From the NCBI GenBank assembly GCA_014323935.1, contig JACOND010000002.1:1-34790 (forward strand): 34,790 nt of DNA, read 5' to 3'. The translations under genes were made by a program, and so were the position numbers. Below are positions 9,601 to 17,003 of the stretch, one piece after another. Numbering within the stretch: the first letter of the stretch is position 1; the number at the start of each line of letters is the position of its first letter. The notes under the pieces are model-generated. The model was not told where the DNA came from. It saw only the letters and a program-made list of their open reading frames with translations, and ran no database searches. The DNA comes from Bdellovibrionales bacterium. GTDB lineage: Bacteria > Bdellovibrionota > Bdellovibrionia > Bdellovibrionales > UBA1609.

Positions 9601-10111
9601 AATTATAATGATTTGTTTTAAAATGATCAAAAAATCTTTTTGTAACTTCTTTTGTGTTAAAAGTTTTTTCCAACTGATTTGCTATCTCTACTATTTTTGG
9701 TTCATCTTCTATCCCAAAGTGAATCCCCGCAAGCTTACTAATAAAATAATCACCACTTTGCCCCTTAAAGTAACTATGACTTCTTAAGTTTTCATTTTTA
9801 GAAAGGTAGGAAAGAGAAAAGAAATTCTCTTCATCAGAAAACAAAGCCAGATGTTTATTTATTTTTACTTTTATTTTTTTATGAATTTTTTTTCTTTCAG
9901 AAATACTTTTAAATTTTTCTAAATAACTTCTGTGACTAAATTTTAAAACTGGAACACTATTTATTTCTGCTATGACAGAATAAGGAATAGAATCACCGTT
10001 AATTTTAAATTCATTCTCTCTTAAGCCTATTGGTTTGTTCCAACCTAAAACTTCAAACATTTCGTTGAACTGAAAAATTTGAATATGTTCTCTTAGCCGT
10101 CCAATATCCAT
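6632..10111 (-). CDS. Large adenine-specific DNA methyltransferase (Eco57I/PglX/DrmMI-like)
   Basis: A protein of 1159 residues. The N-terminal 320 residues are helical and unassigned. The methyltransferase core begins with GAFYTRDEIT (about 330), then LDPAVGSGAF (SAM-binding motif I, about 397), YGLDIMKEATEV, MCGSSLIG, and DIIITNPPW (catalytic motif IV, about 638), and LGIVLPSGLH. The C-terminal part has the RSIASNTNERTLISAVIP pattern of target-recognition regions in this class. These enzymes make N6-methyladenine and self/non-self marks for restriction, BREX or DISARM systems. No PD-ExK nuclease motif is evident to me, so cutting probably falls to the PLD-helicase encoded 19 bp downstream. 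The start is supported by TATAAC 8 bases upstream, implying a leaderless mRNA; no ribosome-binding site is seen. Confidence 0.9.
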   Translation of the reverse strand: MDIGRLREHIQIFQFNEMFEVLGWNKPIGLRENEFKINGDSIPYSVIAEINSVPVLKFSHRSYLEKFKSISERKKIHKKIKVKINKHLALFSDEENFFSLSYLSKNENLRSHSYFKGQSGDYFISKLAGIHFGIEDEPKIVEIANQLEKTFNTKEVTKRFFDHFKTNHYNFLKYIEGIENKEEKKWFASLILNRMMFIWFLQKKGFVNNDFDYLETKLQESQQREQNVYYSKFLTLLFFEGFAKKPKERGEEAKKVLGEIKYLNGGLFVPHSIEEKYKNKIKIQDKAFEETFEIFNKYDWSLQGKEGKPDNEISPDIMGYIFEKYINELQQKNLGAFYTRDEITSYLSRNTIQKCVLDKVNAKGYKFESIETMLNYLDANLCKLLLTHENSILNTLTVLDPAVGSGAFLVSALKELIDIYTPIMKKIETLEDRELEIYFEDFKETNKSLLYGVKKNIILKNLYGLDIMKEATEVCKLRLFLSLVSSALEIEELEPLPNIDFNIMCGSSLIGFLKEENEEQLQWDAVLGESYEKIKENYNRLVSEYKNKNLSFKKLKALKTKISNFLNKNSSKLNRILADKCNKKGLKYTEINIQGKKENKRMVQPEDFSRKEGSRNLNPFHWDFAFNKIIHRGGFDIIITNPPWEKVQLEDKEFFAKHDSKIKKKKTKKSLLERKKLELLKDSKIREDYYKTKEYYCFQRDYFKAQYQYQSGILTQLDGTEKKSSSDPDTYKLFTERCFELLNKRGRLGIVLPSGLHKDDGAVGLRKGILFSKVKIEGLIDFQNQMSYGKGKIFEGVHPQFKFLLLNLKKDKPQDEFPCQFMERDLKILDENEFPKNPKMKQSIKEIKKFSPRDLSIIEFKNLKDRTILKKARFFPELGKSIEGLWTADIYREFDETIDFHLFQTEKRSNDDFPLYKGSTIYQYEFNYKLSHRRYVSKNAIKVREGKSKSFKNKYYKNYRLVFRSIASNTNERTLISAVIPKNCFLSNTLHAVSIKSNLKNKLQIVQEETRFSSNNKYLLLLQSFFNSFVVDYFIRQKVSSAINKKYILPLHIPRLMEKDYYFKELVERSAKLTCIGKEFDELADEIDISRGGVVEEQERLKIQGDIDAIVAYIYGLTFDEFEYILSTFTTGRNQKRLQTLKEYALEAFKKDRFLDKAR

Positions 10112-10119
10112 AAGTAAAA

Positions 10120-10132
10120 GTTATATCGGAGA
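10120..10132 (-). promoter_or_regulatory. Promoter -10 for the methyltransferase operon
   Basis: On the minus strand TCCGATATAAC contains TATAAC (10120-10125), with 8 bases between it and the ATG. Transcription would start at or next to the ATG. The overlapping TCCGATAT resembles the CCGATA motif before three other genes, but a sigma-28-type -35 is not seen here. Confidence 0.5.
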
Positions 10133-10756
10133 ATTTGGTAGAGGAAATTAATAAATTAAATATAAATCTAAAATTGATTTTTAAGATAACATTTATTTAT
10201 AACTTAAAAGAAAGGTTTCTCTTTATGCCTTTTTTAAATGACTCGTTTTATTTGTGTTTTCTATAAGTTTCAGCAAAACTTTAAATTATCTATGGATAAA
10301 AGAACAAAAAAAATTTTAAATACTTATGAATTTATAACAAAATTCAACATAGAAGAAAAAGCTCTTTAATTTTCTTGAAGAGGTAATTTGAGAAGACGGA
10401 GCTTTTTGTTCTAAATTGTAAATCAAAAAACGAAATTATCTGACTTTATAAATCAGGTAATATAGCAAAAAATAATTTTTATGAGAAAACAAGGTAACAT
10501 TTTATTATTTTTAAAAAACAAAAAGCACATGTTTAATATGTAACATAAAAAAGAATATTATAAAGCTCGCTATCTTATTTAAAAAAATTAGTTTTAAAGG
10601 GGCTAACAATAATGAAGATAGGCAAGGAAAATTTAGAATTAGTCAATTGTGGTGTTTGGGAAAATCCTCATGTTTTTACCTTCTTTGGAATGCATTCATA
10701 AGCTATAATTTTCTTGATAAAACCTTGGAAGTCTTTAATTTTTTGATTCTATAGCT
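10133..10756. other. Intergenic region with hairpins and a short ORF
   Basis: No clear gene. A 9-bp hairpin lies at 10435-10461 (ATTATCTGA with TCAGGTAAT, nine-base loop). AAAAAGCTC at about 10357 and GAGCTTTTT at about 10400 could pair over a long loop. A 29-codon ORF at 10612-10701 (MKIGKENLELVNCG...) follows AAAGGGG at a good distance; the next frame continues YNFLDKTLEVFNFL, so it may be the remnant of a broken gene. I do not recognise it. Confidence 0.35.
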
Positions 10757-11131
10757 TTAAGAGTTAGGCGGGGTTATAAAAGGAACTATATGTTTTTGGG
10801 GTTCTGCCTTAAAAACTCCAATGATAGTGGTTGAAAATATAACAGTAAAACTGGTTGTGATTATAGCTAAAACTTTCCATAGACTTTTTAGTTTTTCTGG
10901 ATATTCTAAAACAAAATTCAAAATCTTTATTTGATAATAAAATGAAAAAATAATAAATATTAAAATAACAATCCCTGTGATTCTTTTTAAAAAATGTTCT
11001 AGGGATAATAATTTATTCTTATTTTTAGAGTTTATTATTTTTTGCTCAAATTCTGAATAAGAATTATCTAATTTTTGAGAAGGAGCCTTATCAAAAGTTT
11101 TTTTGATTTTTTTAGTAATATGAATTATCAA
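10757..11131 (-). CDS. Two-helix membrane protein coupled to a Panacea-domain gene (candidate toxin)
   Basis: A 124-residue protein with a basic, Lys-rich N-terminal 50 residues. Two hydrophobic segments follow, at about 51-70 (ITGIVILIFIIFSFYY) and about 85-105 (VLAIITTSFTVIFSTTIIGV), so it should be an inner-membrane protein. It starts with TTG, which overlaps the stop of the upstream Panacea-domain gene (TTGA), so translation is coupled. In PanAT toxin-antitoxin systems the Panacea-domain antitoxin is paired with very diverse toxins, some membrane-active. That makes this protein the candidate toxin. I do not recognise its family, and the toxin role is inference from position and topology only. 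Confidence 0.7.
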   Translation of the reverse strand: MIIHITKKIKKTFDKAPSQKLDNSYSEFEQKIINSKNKNKLLSLEHFLKRITGIVILIFIIFSFYYQIKILNFVLEYPEKLKSLWKVLAIITTSFTVIFSTTIIGVFKAEPQKHIVPFITPPNS

Positions 11132-11610
11132 CTATTGGCTTTCTCCATTCTTATTTTATAATACTTTTTAATTATATCGTCTTGTATTTTATAGTTTTTA
11201 CTATGTTTTCCGCCTTCCCTCCAAGCTTTATCCCAAGGTCCATCTTTCTCATGAGTAAAAGAAATGATCTGGCTTGCTGAATGGTTTTTATAAGCTTCAA
11301 ATGCTGTTTTCATAATACCTTTTTCTATATCATTAAAGTTTGATTCAAAAATGGTACCAAAGGCTTTTGCTTTATGTGTTATTTTATAGATATCTTTACT
11401 AGATTTAAAAGCATGATATATAGCTGGAAAAACCGGACCATATTTCCAAGCTTCTGCTAACTCATTAGATAAAGGCTTCTCTAAAATAGCTAGTGTAAAT
11501 CCGTGAGAAATGTATGTTAATTTTATAAGCTGGACTAAGCTTAACCCCTCAGGATTGCTTAAGTCTATAAAATGATTAGCTATTGCTAAAGGATTATGAC
11601 CATATTTCAT
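11128..11610 (-). CDS. Panacea-domain (DUF4065, SocA-like) antitoxin-like protein
   Basis: The protein has the Panacea/DUF4065 pattern: NPLAIANHFIDLS, then LSLVQLIKLTYISHGFTLA, then EAWKYGPVFPAIYHAFK, and GPWDKAWREGG near the end. This domain occurs in GepA/SocA-like proteins and in PanA antitoxins, where it neutralises many unrelated toxins. The preferred start is the Met at 11610 (MKYGHNPLAIAN), giving about 160 residues. An earlier ATG at 11640 would lie upstream of the likely promoter. TATAAT lies 13 bases before the ATG, so the leader would be only a few bases. It overlaps the next gene, a two-helix membrane protein, and faces away from the XRE-ImmA gene. Confidence 0.8.
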   Translation of the reverse strand: MKYGHNPLAIANHFIDLSNPEGLSLVQLIKLTYISHGFTLAILEKPLSNELAEAWKYGPVFPAIYHAFKSSKDIYKITHKAKAFGTIFESNFNDIEKGIMKTAFEAYKNHSASQIISFTHEKDGPWDKAWREGGKHSKNYKIQDDIIKKYYKIRMEKANS

Positions 11611-11623
11611 CTCTTTGTAGAAA

Positions 11624-11629
11624 ATTATA
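11624..11629 (-). promoter_or_regulatory. Promoter -10 of the Panacea operon
   Basis: A perfect TATAAT on the minus strand, 13 bases before the preferred ATG at 11610. This places the transcription start within about 6 bases of the start codon. Confidence 0.45.
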
Positions 11630-11816
11630 ACAAAAAACATATAAAGCTACAAATAAAAACCATATTCTTAGTTTTGTGTTCAATCTCGAGAGAGCTTTGG
11701 AATTCTTTCATTATTTAATCTTTTTTAAGCTAGTTATATATAATTCCACAAAACCTTAGATTAGCTGTAGTTTTTTTAAGTTATCTATTTTTCTTGTATT
11801 TTTTATAATTTAATTG

Positions 11817-11850
11817 TAAAATTCATAAATTATATAATTTATGAATTTTA
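11817..11850. repeat. 34-bp perfect palindrome between divergent toxin-antitoxin-like genes
   Basis: Left half TAAAATTCATAAATTAT, right half its exact reverse complement, with no spacer. It is AT-rich but includes C and G placed symmetrically. It lies in the 394-bp divergent region between the Panacea gene and the XRE-ImmA gene, 154 bp before the latter. It could be an operator for a dimeric regulator or a cruciform. The rest of the region shows no gene. Confidence 0.75.
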
Positions 11851-11990
11851 ATATCTTTATAACTCAATTATTAGAAGTTTTTTTTCAAAAAATTATTAAG
11901 AAATATATATCCTTGAACTTTTTTAAAAAGCTGTTTTCAAATTTAAAATTCTCTCTTCTTTAAGCTAAGAATATAAGAAATTTAAAATTC

Positions 11991-11996
11991 TATAAT
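11991..11996 (+). promoter_or_regulatory. Promoter -10 implying a leaderless mRNA for the XRE-ImmA gene
   Basis: A perfect TATAAT ends 8 bases before the ATG at 12005, so transcription should start at the start codon. There is no Shine-Dalgarno sequence. No good -35 is visible, which fits a regulated promoter. Confidence 0.5.
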
Positions 11997-12004
11997 TGTA
12001 AAAA

Positions 12005-13126
12005 ATGAGTAAAGTAAGTATGAATAAGATTCCTCAAATCAATACTGAAATTCTCAAAAAATGCAGAGAACAGATGGGGGTATCTTACTCAGAAGTTAAG
12101 AAAAAAGTACCAACAATTATTGAAATAGAAAAAGGAAAGAAATCACCAACACCTCCTCAACTCACTAAACTAGAAGAACTTTATCAAGTTCCGCGTTGGG
12201 TTTTTATTGCAAAAAAACTTCCTTTAGAATATCAGTATGAAAAAAAACCATCTTTTCGTAAGTTTAAGAAATCAGAGGCTTTTAATAGTTTTAAAATACG
12301 CCGGTTGCTATCTAAAGTTGAACAGTACAGGAATTTATTTTTAGAACTTAGGCAAGATCTAGACGAGCCTATTCAACCTTTTAAGATTCCTTTTACTCCT
12401 TCAAATTCAGCAGAAGAAACGGCAAAGCAAGTTAGAAAGTGGTTAAACTTAAAAGAACCTCTTGATTTTGATTCTTATAGAAAAAAAATAGAAGAACAAA
12501 ATATTTTTATTTTTATGACGAGTAAATTTCAAAGTTGGGCAAAAGCAGATAGAGAATCTTTTAGAGGAATGTCTATATTTCATGATAGACTTCCTCTCAT
12601 TATAATTAATGATTCAGACTATAAAAAAGCTCGTTCTTTTACTCTGTTTCATGAATTAGGTCATTTGTTAAAAAAGAAAATGTCTATCAACTGTGAATCC
12701 ATCAACAATAAAGAAGAAAAGTGGTGTGATGAGCTAGCGGGTTGTATCCTCATACCTTCAAAATCTGAGTTTCAAAATTTTTCTTTTAAAACGCTAAGTG
12801 ATTTAGAAAAAGGAGCTAAGAAATTTAAAGTGAGTACTTATGCTTTTTTAGTGCGTTTAAAGCATTTAAAATTAATAAGTCAAAGCGAATATCAGAAATT
12901 TGAAAAACAACTCAGAGAAGAATTCAATAAGTTACAAAAAAAATTTAAAAAAAATCCCCCTCCTCTTTCTAGAAATCGTTCTAAGGAAACTCGCTTTCAA
13001 TTTGGTAATGGTTTTGTAAGGACAGTGATGCAAGTTCTAAATAATAAAGAATTAACTTTATATAAAGCTTCTAAAATTTTAGATTTAAAAGTTCCTCAAG
13101 TATTAAAATTAAGTGATCAACAATGA
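12005..13126 (+). CDS. XRE-family ImmA/IrrE metallopeptidase (antitoxin/regulator)
   Basis: A 373-residue protein. Residues 15-65 form an XRE-like helix-turn-helix (LKKCREQMGVSYSEV, then IIEIEKGKKSPTPPQLTKLEELYQ split over the helices). The ImmA/IrrE zinc peptidase domain has FTLFHELGHLL at about 211-221 and a downstream acidic ligand region EEKWCDELAGCILIP. In phage-like and toxin-antitoxin settings such proteins bind DNA and cleave or control repressors. The stop overlaps the next gene by 4 bases (ATGA), whose product is a DUF4411 PIN-domain protein. XRE-ImmA with DUF4411 is a recurring toxin-antitoxin-like pair. The ATG sits 8 bases after a TATAAT, so the mRNA is probably leaderless. Confidence 0.88.
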   Translation: MSKVSMNKIPQINTEILKKCREQMGVSYSEVKKKVPTIIEIEKGKKSPTPPQLTKLEELYQVPRWVFIAKKLPLEYQYEKKPSFRKFKKSEAFNSFKIRRLLSKVEQYRNLFLELRQDLDEPIQPFKIPFTPSNSAEETAKQVRKWLNLKEPLDFDSYRKKIEEQNIFIFMTSKFQSWAKADRESFRGMSIFHDRLPLIIINDSDYKKARSFTLFHELGHLLKKKMSINCESINNKEEKWCDELAGCILIPSKSEFQNFSFKTLSDLEKGAKKFKVSTYAFLVRLKHLKLISQSEYQKFEKQLREEFNKLQKKFKKNPPPLSRNRSKETRFQFGNGFVRTVMQVLNNKELTLYKASKILDLKVPQVLKLSDQQ

Positions 13127-13616
13127 GTTTGTATTGTTTAGACGCTAATAGTTTCATAACGCCTTGGGAAACAAATTATCCTATTGATGTGTTTCCAACA
13201 CTTTGGAAACACATCAATAAGAATAAAGAGAAGATTATTATTTTGAGAAATATATATGATCAAATAGACCCTAGTTCAAATATCAAAACAAAGGAAGAGC
13301 TCAACGAAAAACATAAACTAAGGGCATGGCTAGAAGAAAATGAAATTCCTTTTTTAAAGGTTCCTAAGGAGATTGATTTTTTATCTTTACGTTTGGAGGA
13401 AAAATATCAAACCAAATCCAACTAAAGGAGCTGATAAGAACGATGTAACATTAATTACTTATGCTAAAAAAAAAGTTATTGTGACTTTAGAAAGTTATCA
13501 AAATCATAAATCCTGAAAAACTTTCGAATTATAAAATACCTCTTATTTGTGAAAGAGAGCAGGTGGATTGTATTAATTATGTTGATTTTTTGAAAAAGCT
13601 AAAAATCAAGATTTAG
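13123..13616 (+). pseudogene. DUF4411 PIN-like toxin, broken by two frameshifts
   Basis: The intact 5' part (13123-13425) encodes MSLYCLDANSFITPWETNYP, the DUF4411 PIN start with its first aspartate (LDAN). The frame then stops early at 100 residues. The family is usually about 160-170 residues. The missing parts are present in other frames. From about 13403 the next frame reads PNPTKGADKNDVTLITYAKKK, which includes a further PIN acidic motif. From about 13510 the third frame reads YKIPLICEREQVDCINYVDF and ends KKLKIKI at 13616. Two +1 shifts are therefore needed. The upstream XRE-ImmA partner is intact and overlaps it by 4 bases. Loss of a toxin while the antitoxin stays is expected during decay; two sequencing errors are the alternative. 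Confidence 0.8.
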
Positions 13617-13653
13617 TAAAATTCTCTACAAAAATTAGTATTCTATTTGTTTT

Positions 13654-15114
13654 TTAATTAAAAATAATGTGTTTAGGTTTAATTTCAGAAAAATCTTTTA
13701 ATCCTAAAGCCGCTAATAATTCATAATTGTATTTCAAAATATTAGAAGCATAATTTTTGACTCTTTCAGATTTTTTTTCAATATTTAAGCCTTTCATAAG
13801 ATGAGCTTTATGTGTTGTGATTCCTGTAGGACAATTGTTTGTATGACATCTTAAGGCTTGAATACAACCTAAAGCTAATAGAAAGCCTCGAGCTGTAGAG
13901 ACCGCATGAGCTCCTAGAGCTAAAGCCATAATTTGATGTCCGGAATTTATTAATTTTCCTGAAGCTATTACTTTAAGCTGATTTTCAATTTCCAGGTCTT
14001 TTAAGATTTGAGAAAGGATTTTTAAAGAAGATTTTAAATCATAACCTAAATCATCCATAAAAGTTTTAGGAGAAGCTCCTGTGCCTCCCTCTGAGCCATC
14101 AAGAGATATGTAATCAGGGAAAATCTTTTCTTTTTTCATAATAGAAAATAAATCATAAAGCTCTTTTTCATTTCCTAAGCAGAATTTGATTCCTGTTGGC
14201 AATTGACTGATTTCTTGTATGTTTTTAATAAAATGAACGGTTGCTAAAGGAGAAGAGCATTCTTTGTGATAAGGAGGAGAATAAAGGTCTTTACCTAAGG
14301 GAATATTTCTGAGTTCAGCAATTTCTGCTGTGATTTTTTCTTTTGGAAGAAGACCTCCTTTCCCAGGTTTTGCTCCTTGAGAAAATTTAATTTCAATCAT
14401 TTTTATCTGTTCGATTTCAGATAATTTCTTGAGTTTATCAGGGTCAAATTCCCCGTTTTCTTTTCTAACTCCAAATTTTCCTGTCCCCATTTGAAAAATT
14501 AAATCACAAGATTCCATAAGATGATATTTAGGGTAACCTCCCTCTCCTGTATTCATGATGAGATTTGCTTTTTTAGCTCCTCGAGCTAAAGCTCTCACTG
14601 CTTTTTTTCCTAAAGCTCCATAACTCATTGCTCCTATTAAAAGAGGTTTCGATAGATGGTAGCTTTGTTTAAGAGTTCTTTCTTCTCCAAAATTTAAAGA
14701 AAAAGTAGAGATAAGATCTCTAGGGTAAAAGGAATGTTTTAAAGCATATTTTCTTTGATTAAAATCTAGAAGAGAACCAAAAGAAGAGGATTTTCCTTCA
14801 TTTTTAGCTTTGATATAGACATCTTTTCTTTCTGTCCGGTTGAAGGGTTTTTCCTCAGTATCATTTGCATAGAGATATTGTCTGAGTTCAGGTCCTATTC
14901 CTTCTAAGAAGTACCTTAAATAAGCTAAAATCCCAAAATTACTTAAAAGAGTATGTTTTTTTTGTATATGTAAAGAGTAGATATTTAAAACAAGTAAAAA
15001 AATGAAAAACCAAGTTAAAGGAGAAGTTAAGGGTAAAAAATAAAAACTTAAAAGAACAACAAAAGGTAAAAGAAAATTTATAAATCTTGCTAATTTTTCA
15101 ATTTTAAATTTCAT
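13654..15114 (-). CDS. FMN-binding glutamate synthase family protein, membrane-anchored
   Basis: A 486-residue protein. Residues 1-50 hold two hydrophobic segments (FINFLLPFVVLLSFYFL and LTWFFIFLLVLNIYSL), so the enzyme is probably anchored in the inner membrane. The rest is the FMN/Fe-S domain of the GltB large subunit. Visible parts include SKPLLIGAMSYGALGKKA, NTGEGGYPKYH, KFSQGAKPGKGGLLP, ISLDGSEGGTGASP, ASGKLINSGHQIMALALGA, and CHTNNCPTGITTH with the cysteines of the iron-sulfur cluster. The glutaminase domain of true GltB is absent. The family is widespread, but the reaction of this stand-alone form is not settled. The gene lies alone, converging on the DUF4411 remnant. Confidence 0.9.
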   Translation of the reverse strand: MKFKIEKLARFINFLLPFVVLLSFYFLPLTSPLTWFFIFLLVLNIYSLHIQKKHTLLSNFGILAYLRYFLEGIGPELRQYLYANDTEEKPFNRTERKDVYIKAKNEGKSSSFGSLLDFNQRKYALKHSFYPRDLISTFSLNFGEERTLKQSYHLSKPLLIGAMSYGALGKKAVRALARGAKKANLIMNTGEGGYPKYHLMESCDLIFQMGTGKFGVRKENGEFDPDKLKKLSEIEQIKMIEIKFSQGAKPGKGGLLPKEKITAEIAELRNIPLGKDLYSPPYHKECSSPLATVHFIKNIQEISQLPTGIKFCLGNEKELYDLFSIMKKEKIFPDYISLDGSEGGTGASPKTFMDDLGYDLKSSLKILSQILKDLEIENQLKVIASGKLINSGHQIMALALGAHAVSTARGFLLALGCIQALRCHTNNCPTGITTHKAHLMKGLNIEKKSERVKNYASNILKYNYELLAALGLKDFSEIKPKHIIFN

Positions 15115-15350
15115 AATACGATTTTAAAGTATTCCTTGAAAAACTTTTTTTGTCTAATAGATAATGTTATTTTTTGTAAAAAACTAAGAAAGAAAAAAAA
15201 CCTTATTAAAGGCTCATGAATTTTTTTATGAAAAATATAAGATTGATTTTTTACAGAAGAAATTTTATTTTAGAAAATTATAAAAACTCTGTTAAAGAAG
15301 TTTGGTTTAGAGAGTAAAAATTTCAAGTCTGAGCTTTATCTAGTCTTTTT

Positions 15351-15356
15351 TATAAT
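15351..15356 (+). promoter_or_regulatory. Promoter -10 for the small membrane protein
   Basis: TATAAT 37 bases before the ATG at 15394. No strong -35 is visible. Confidence 0.35.
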
Positions 15357-15393
15357 TTACAGAAATAGAATGATTTGGTAAACAGAGGAGTGT

Positions 15394-15594
15394 ATGAAAG
15401 TAAAAAACAATAAAAAGGTTCCTTTTATAAAAAAAAGTGCAATTATTTTTATTTTACAAATGTTTTTTCTTATTTTTTCATTGGTTTTAATTTTATGGGG
15501 AAAGAAAAAACTCAAGTCCTTTAGTCAAGATCAAACAAAAAATCCTAAAAATTTGGAAAGAAAAGCTAAATTCCTGTTACAAAAAGAGGAATAA
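15394..15594 (+). CDS. Small single-pass membrane protein
   Basis: 66 residues: a basic N-terminus (MKVKNNKKVPFIKKS), one hydrophobic helix (AIIFILQMFFLIFSLVLILW), and a Lys-rich tail. GAGGAG lies 6 bases before the ATG, one of the better Shine-Dalgarno sequences in the window, which supports a real gene. The positive tail after the helix suggests it faces the cytoplasm on both sides or is a loosely oriented peptide. Function unknown; it sits upstream of tRNA-Asn. Confidence 0.65.
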   Translation: MKVKNNKKVPFIKKSAIIFILQMFFLIFSLVLILWGKKKLKSFSQDQTKNPKNLERKAKFLLQKEE

Positions 15595-15671
15595 AGCTTA
15601 TCTCTTGTTTTTTTAGGAAATGAACTTTGTGTTTTTTGATTAAAAAATTATAAGGAAAGTTTTAAAGAAGC

Positions 15672-15700
15672 TTGAAAACGAATTCTTTTTTATGTAGTCT
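15672..15700 (+). promoter_or_regulatory. Possible promoter of the tRNA pair
   Basis: TTGAAA (15672-15677), a 17-base spacer and TAGTCT (15695-15700) precede tRNA-Asn by 12 bases. The -10 match is weak. Confidence 0.3.
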
Positions 15701-15712
15701 TATCTTCTGTGA

Positions 15713-15788
15713 TCAGGCATAGCTCAGCTGGTAGAGCAAGTGGCTGTTAACCACTGGGTCGGGGGTTCGAGTCCCTCTGCCTGAGCCA
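15713..15788 (+). tRNA. tRNA-Asn (GTT)
   Basis: The acceptor stem TCAGGCA pairs with TGCCTGA. The D arm is GCTC-GAGC, and the anticodon arm AGTGG-CTGTTAA-CCACT gives anticodon GTT. The T arm GGGGG-TTCGAGT-CCCTC is present, and CCA is encoded. It is 12 bp upstream of a tRNA-Gly, so the two are probably co-transcribed. Confidence 0.95.
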
Positions 15789-15800
15789 TTTTTAAAAGTT

Positions 15801-15877
15801 GCGGGTGTAGTTCAGCTGGCTAGAATGTAACCTTGCCAAGGTTAAGGTCGTGGGTTCGAATCCCATCACCCGCTCCA
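15801..15877 (+). tRNA. tRNA-Gly (GCC)
   Basis: The acceptor stem GCGGGTG pairs with CACCCGC. The anticodon loop TTGCCAA in stem TAACC-GGTTA gives GCC. The T arm GTGGG-TTCGAAT-CCCAT is present and CCA is encoded. A T8 run follows directly, which could end the tRNA transcript. Confidence 0.95.
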
Positions 15878-16139
15878 ATTTTTTTTAATTGTTTTGTGGA
15901 AAAGTTTAATTTTATACCAGTTTTTAAAAGAGTGAGTTCTTGATTTTTGATTCAGAGAAGTACCGGTTTTGATAGATTTGGTTTTTTATAAGTCTTAACC
16001 GTAGCGACTTTCTTGAAAGAAATCTCGTTAAACCCACTGACAAATGTCTTTCTTAAAAGTTAAGTTGTTCTGGATAACAAAAAGTTAAACCTACTATCTT
16101 TTATAGATTTTAATGCATCAAAATGCTAAGCTCAGACAA

Positions 16140-16658
16140 TCAGAAGAACCACTTGAAGTTCATGAAAGCTAATTGAAGGAATGTGATTAACAACGCAGTA
16201 AGAAAACCCACATAATGAAAAGCCACAAGTTTCCCAAGTTTATATTTAGCCACCTCATATTTAATTGTTGCAATATTTGTATTTGTATTAAAAATCTCAT
16301 CTACTCTATCAATTCTCTTTTTCAGAAAAATAATTAAAAAGGTAATAAGACAAATCAGATAAGCCCCGAAAATAATAGAGCTTGGAAGATCAAAGTTTCT
16401 TGATATTCCTTGTAGAAAAAGAAAAAAACCTCCCATAATCATAGCAGTTATTATCTTGTTTGGAGGGTATAGGTGATTTAGTCTTTTAAGCTGAGCTTGA
16501 ATATCTCTAACAAGACTCTCTGGTATTTTTTTTGATTTACTATCCCACATGAGACTCCTAACGGGTTTTTCAATGAGACAGAGAGCCTTCAAATAGCCTG
16601 CAGAAAATGCAAAGAAAAAGAAAATCGAACTATTAATATCTACTAGTGTTTCTTCCAT
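16140..16658 (-). CDS. Multi-pass membrane protein of unknown function
   Basis: The preferred start is the ATG at 16656-16658, preceded by AAAGGGGGAACT, a good Shine-Dalgarno sequence. A longer ATG version would add 24 residues. The 172-residue product starts MEETLVDINSSIFFFFAF. It has about four hydrophobic segments: near the N-terminus, IITAMIMGGFFLFLQG, IIFGAYLICLITFLIIFL, and LVAFHYVGFLTALLITFLQ. Two charged cytoplasmic stretches separate them. No family is recognised. It stands alone between tRNA genes and a decayed region. Confidence 0.7.
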   Translation of the reverse strand: MEETLVDINSSIFFFFAFSAGYLKALCLIEKPVRSLMWDSKSKKIPESLVRDIQAQLKRLNHLYPPNKIITAMIMGGFFLFLQGISRNFDLPSSIIFGAYLICLITFLIIFLKKRIDRVDEIFNTNTNIATIKYEVAKYKLGKLVAFHYVGFLTALLITFLQLAFMNFKWFF

Positions 16659-16752
16659 AGTTCCCCCTTTAGAATGTTTCCCAATTAAAATTGGAAACTC
16701 TACAATAAAATTCCTGACTATGCCACCCATAAATAAAGTTACTATATATTCA

Positions 16753-16774
16753 ATTAAGAGATGTAACTCTTAAT
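16753..16774. repeat. Perfect hairpin, 8-bp stem
   Basis: ATTAAGAG, loop ATGTAA, CTCTTAAT. It lies about 95 bp upstream of the membrane-protein gene start and could be an operator or transcript hairpin. The stretch 16775-17003 around it shows no gene; a TCCGATATAAT on the minus strand near 16937 could be a promoter. Confidence 0.45.
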
Positions 16775-17003
16775 ATCAGTACAGTAAAAAAGTAAATGTT
16801 TTTTTAACAACAAATAAAAAAAACTTATTATAGTAAAGTAAGGATTTCTTCGCTTTTGATCTTTGAAACATAGACGTAAAAACAATCTTTTTGACTTTTG
16901 GAAATTATCAAAAATGAAATATTTTTTCTTAAAATTATATCGGAAAAATTTAAAGTAACTAAATTAGCACTTATTTCAACTAAGTTAGATATTGCTCTAA
17001 TTA

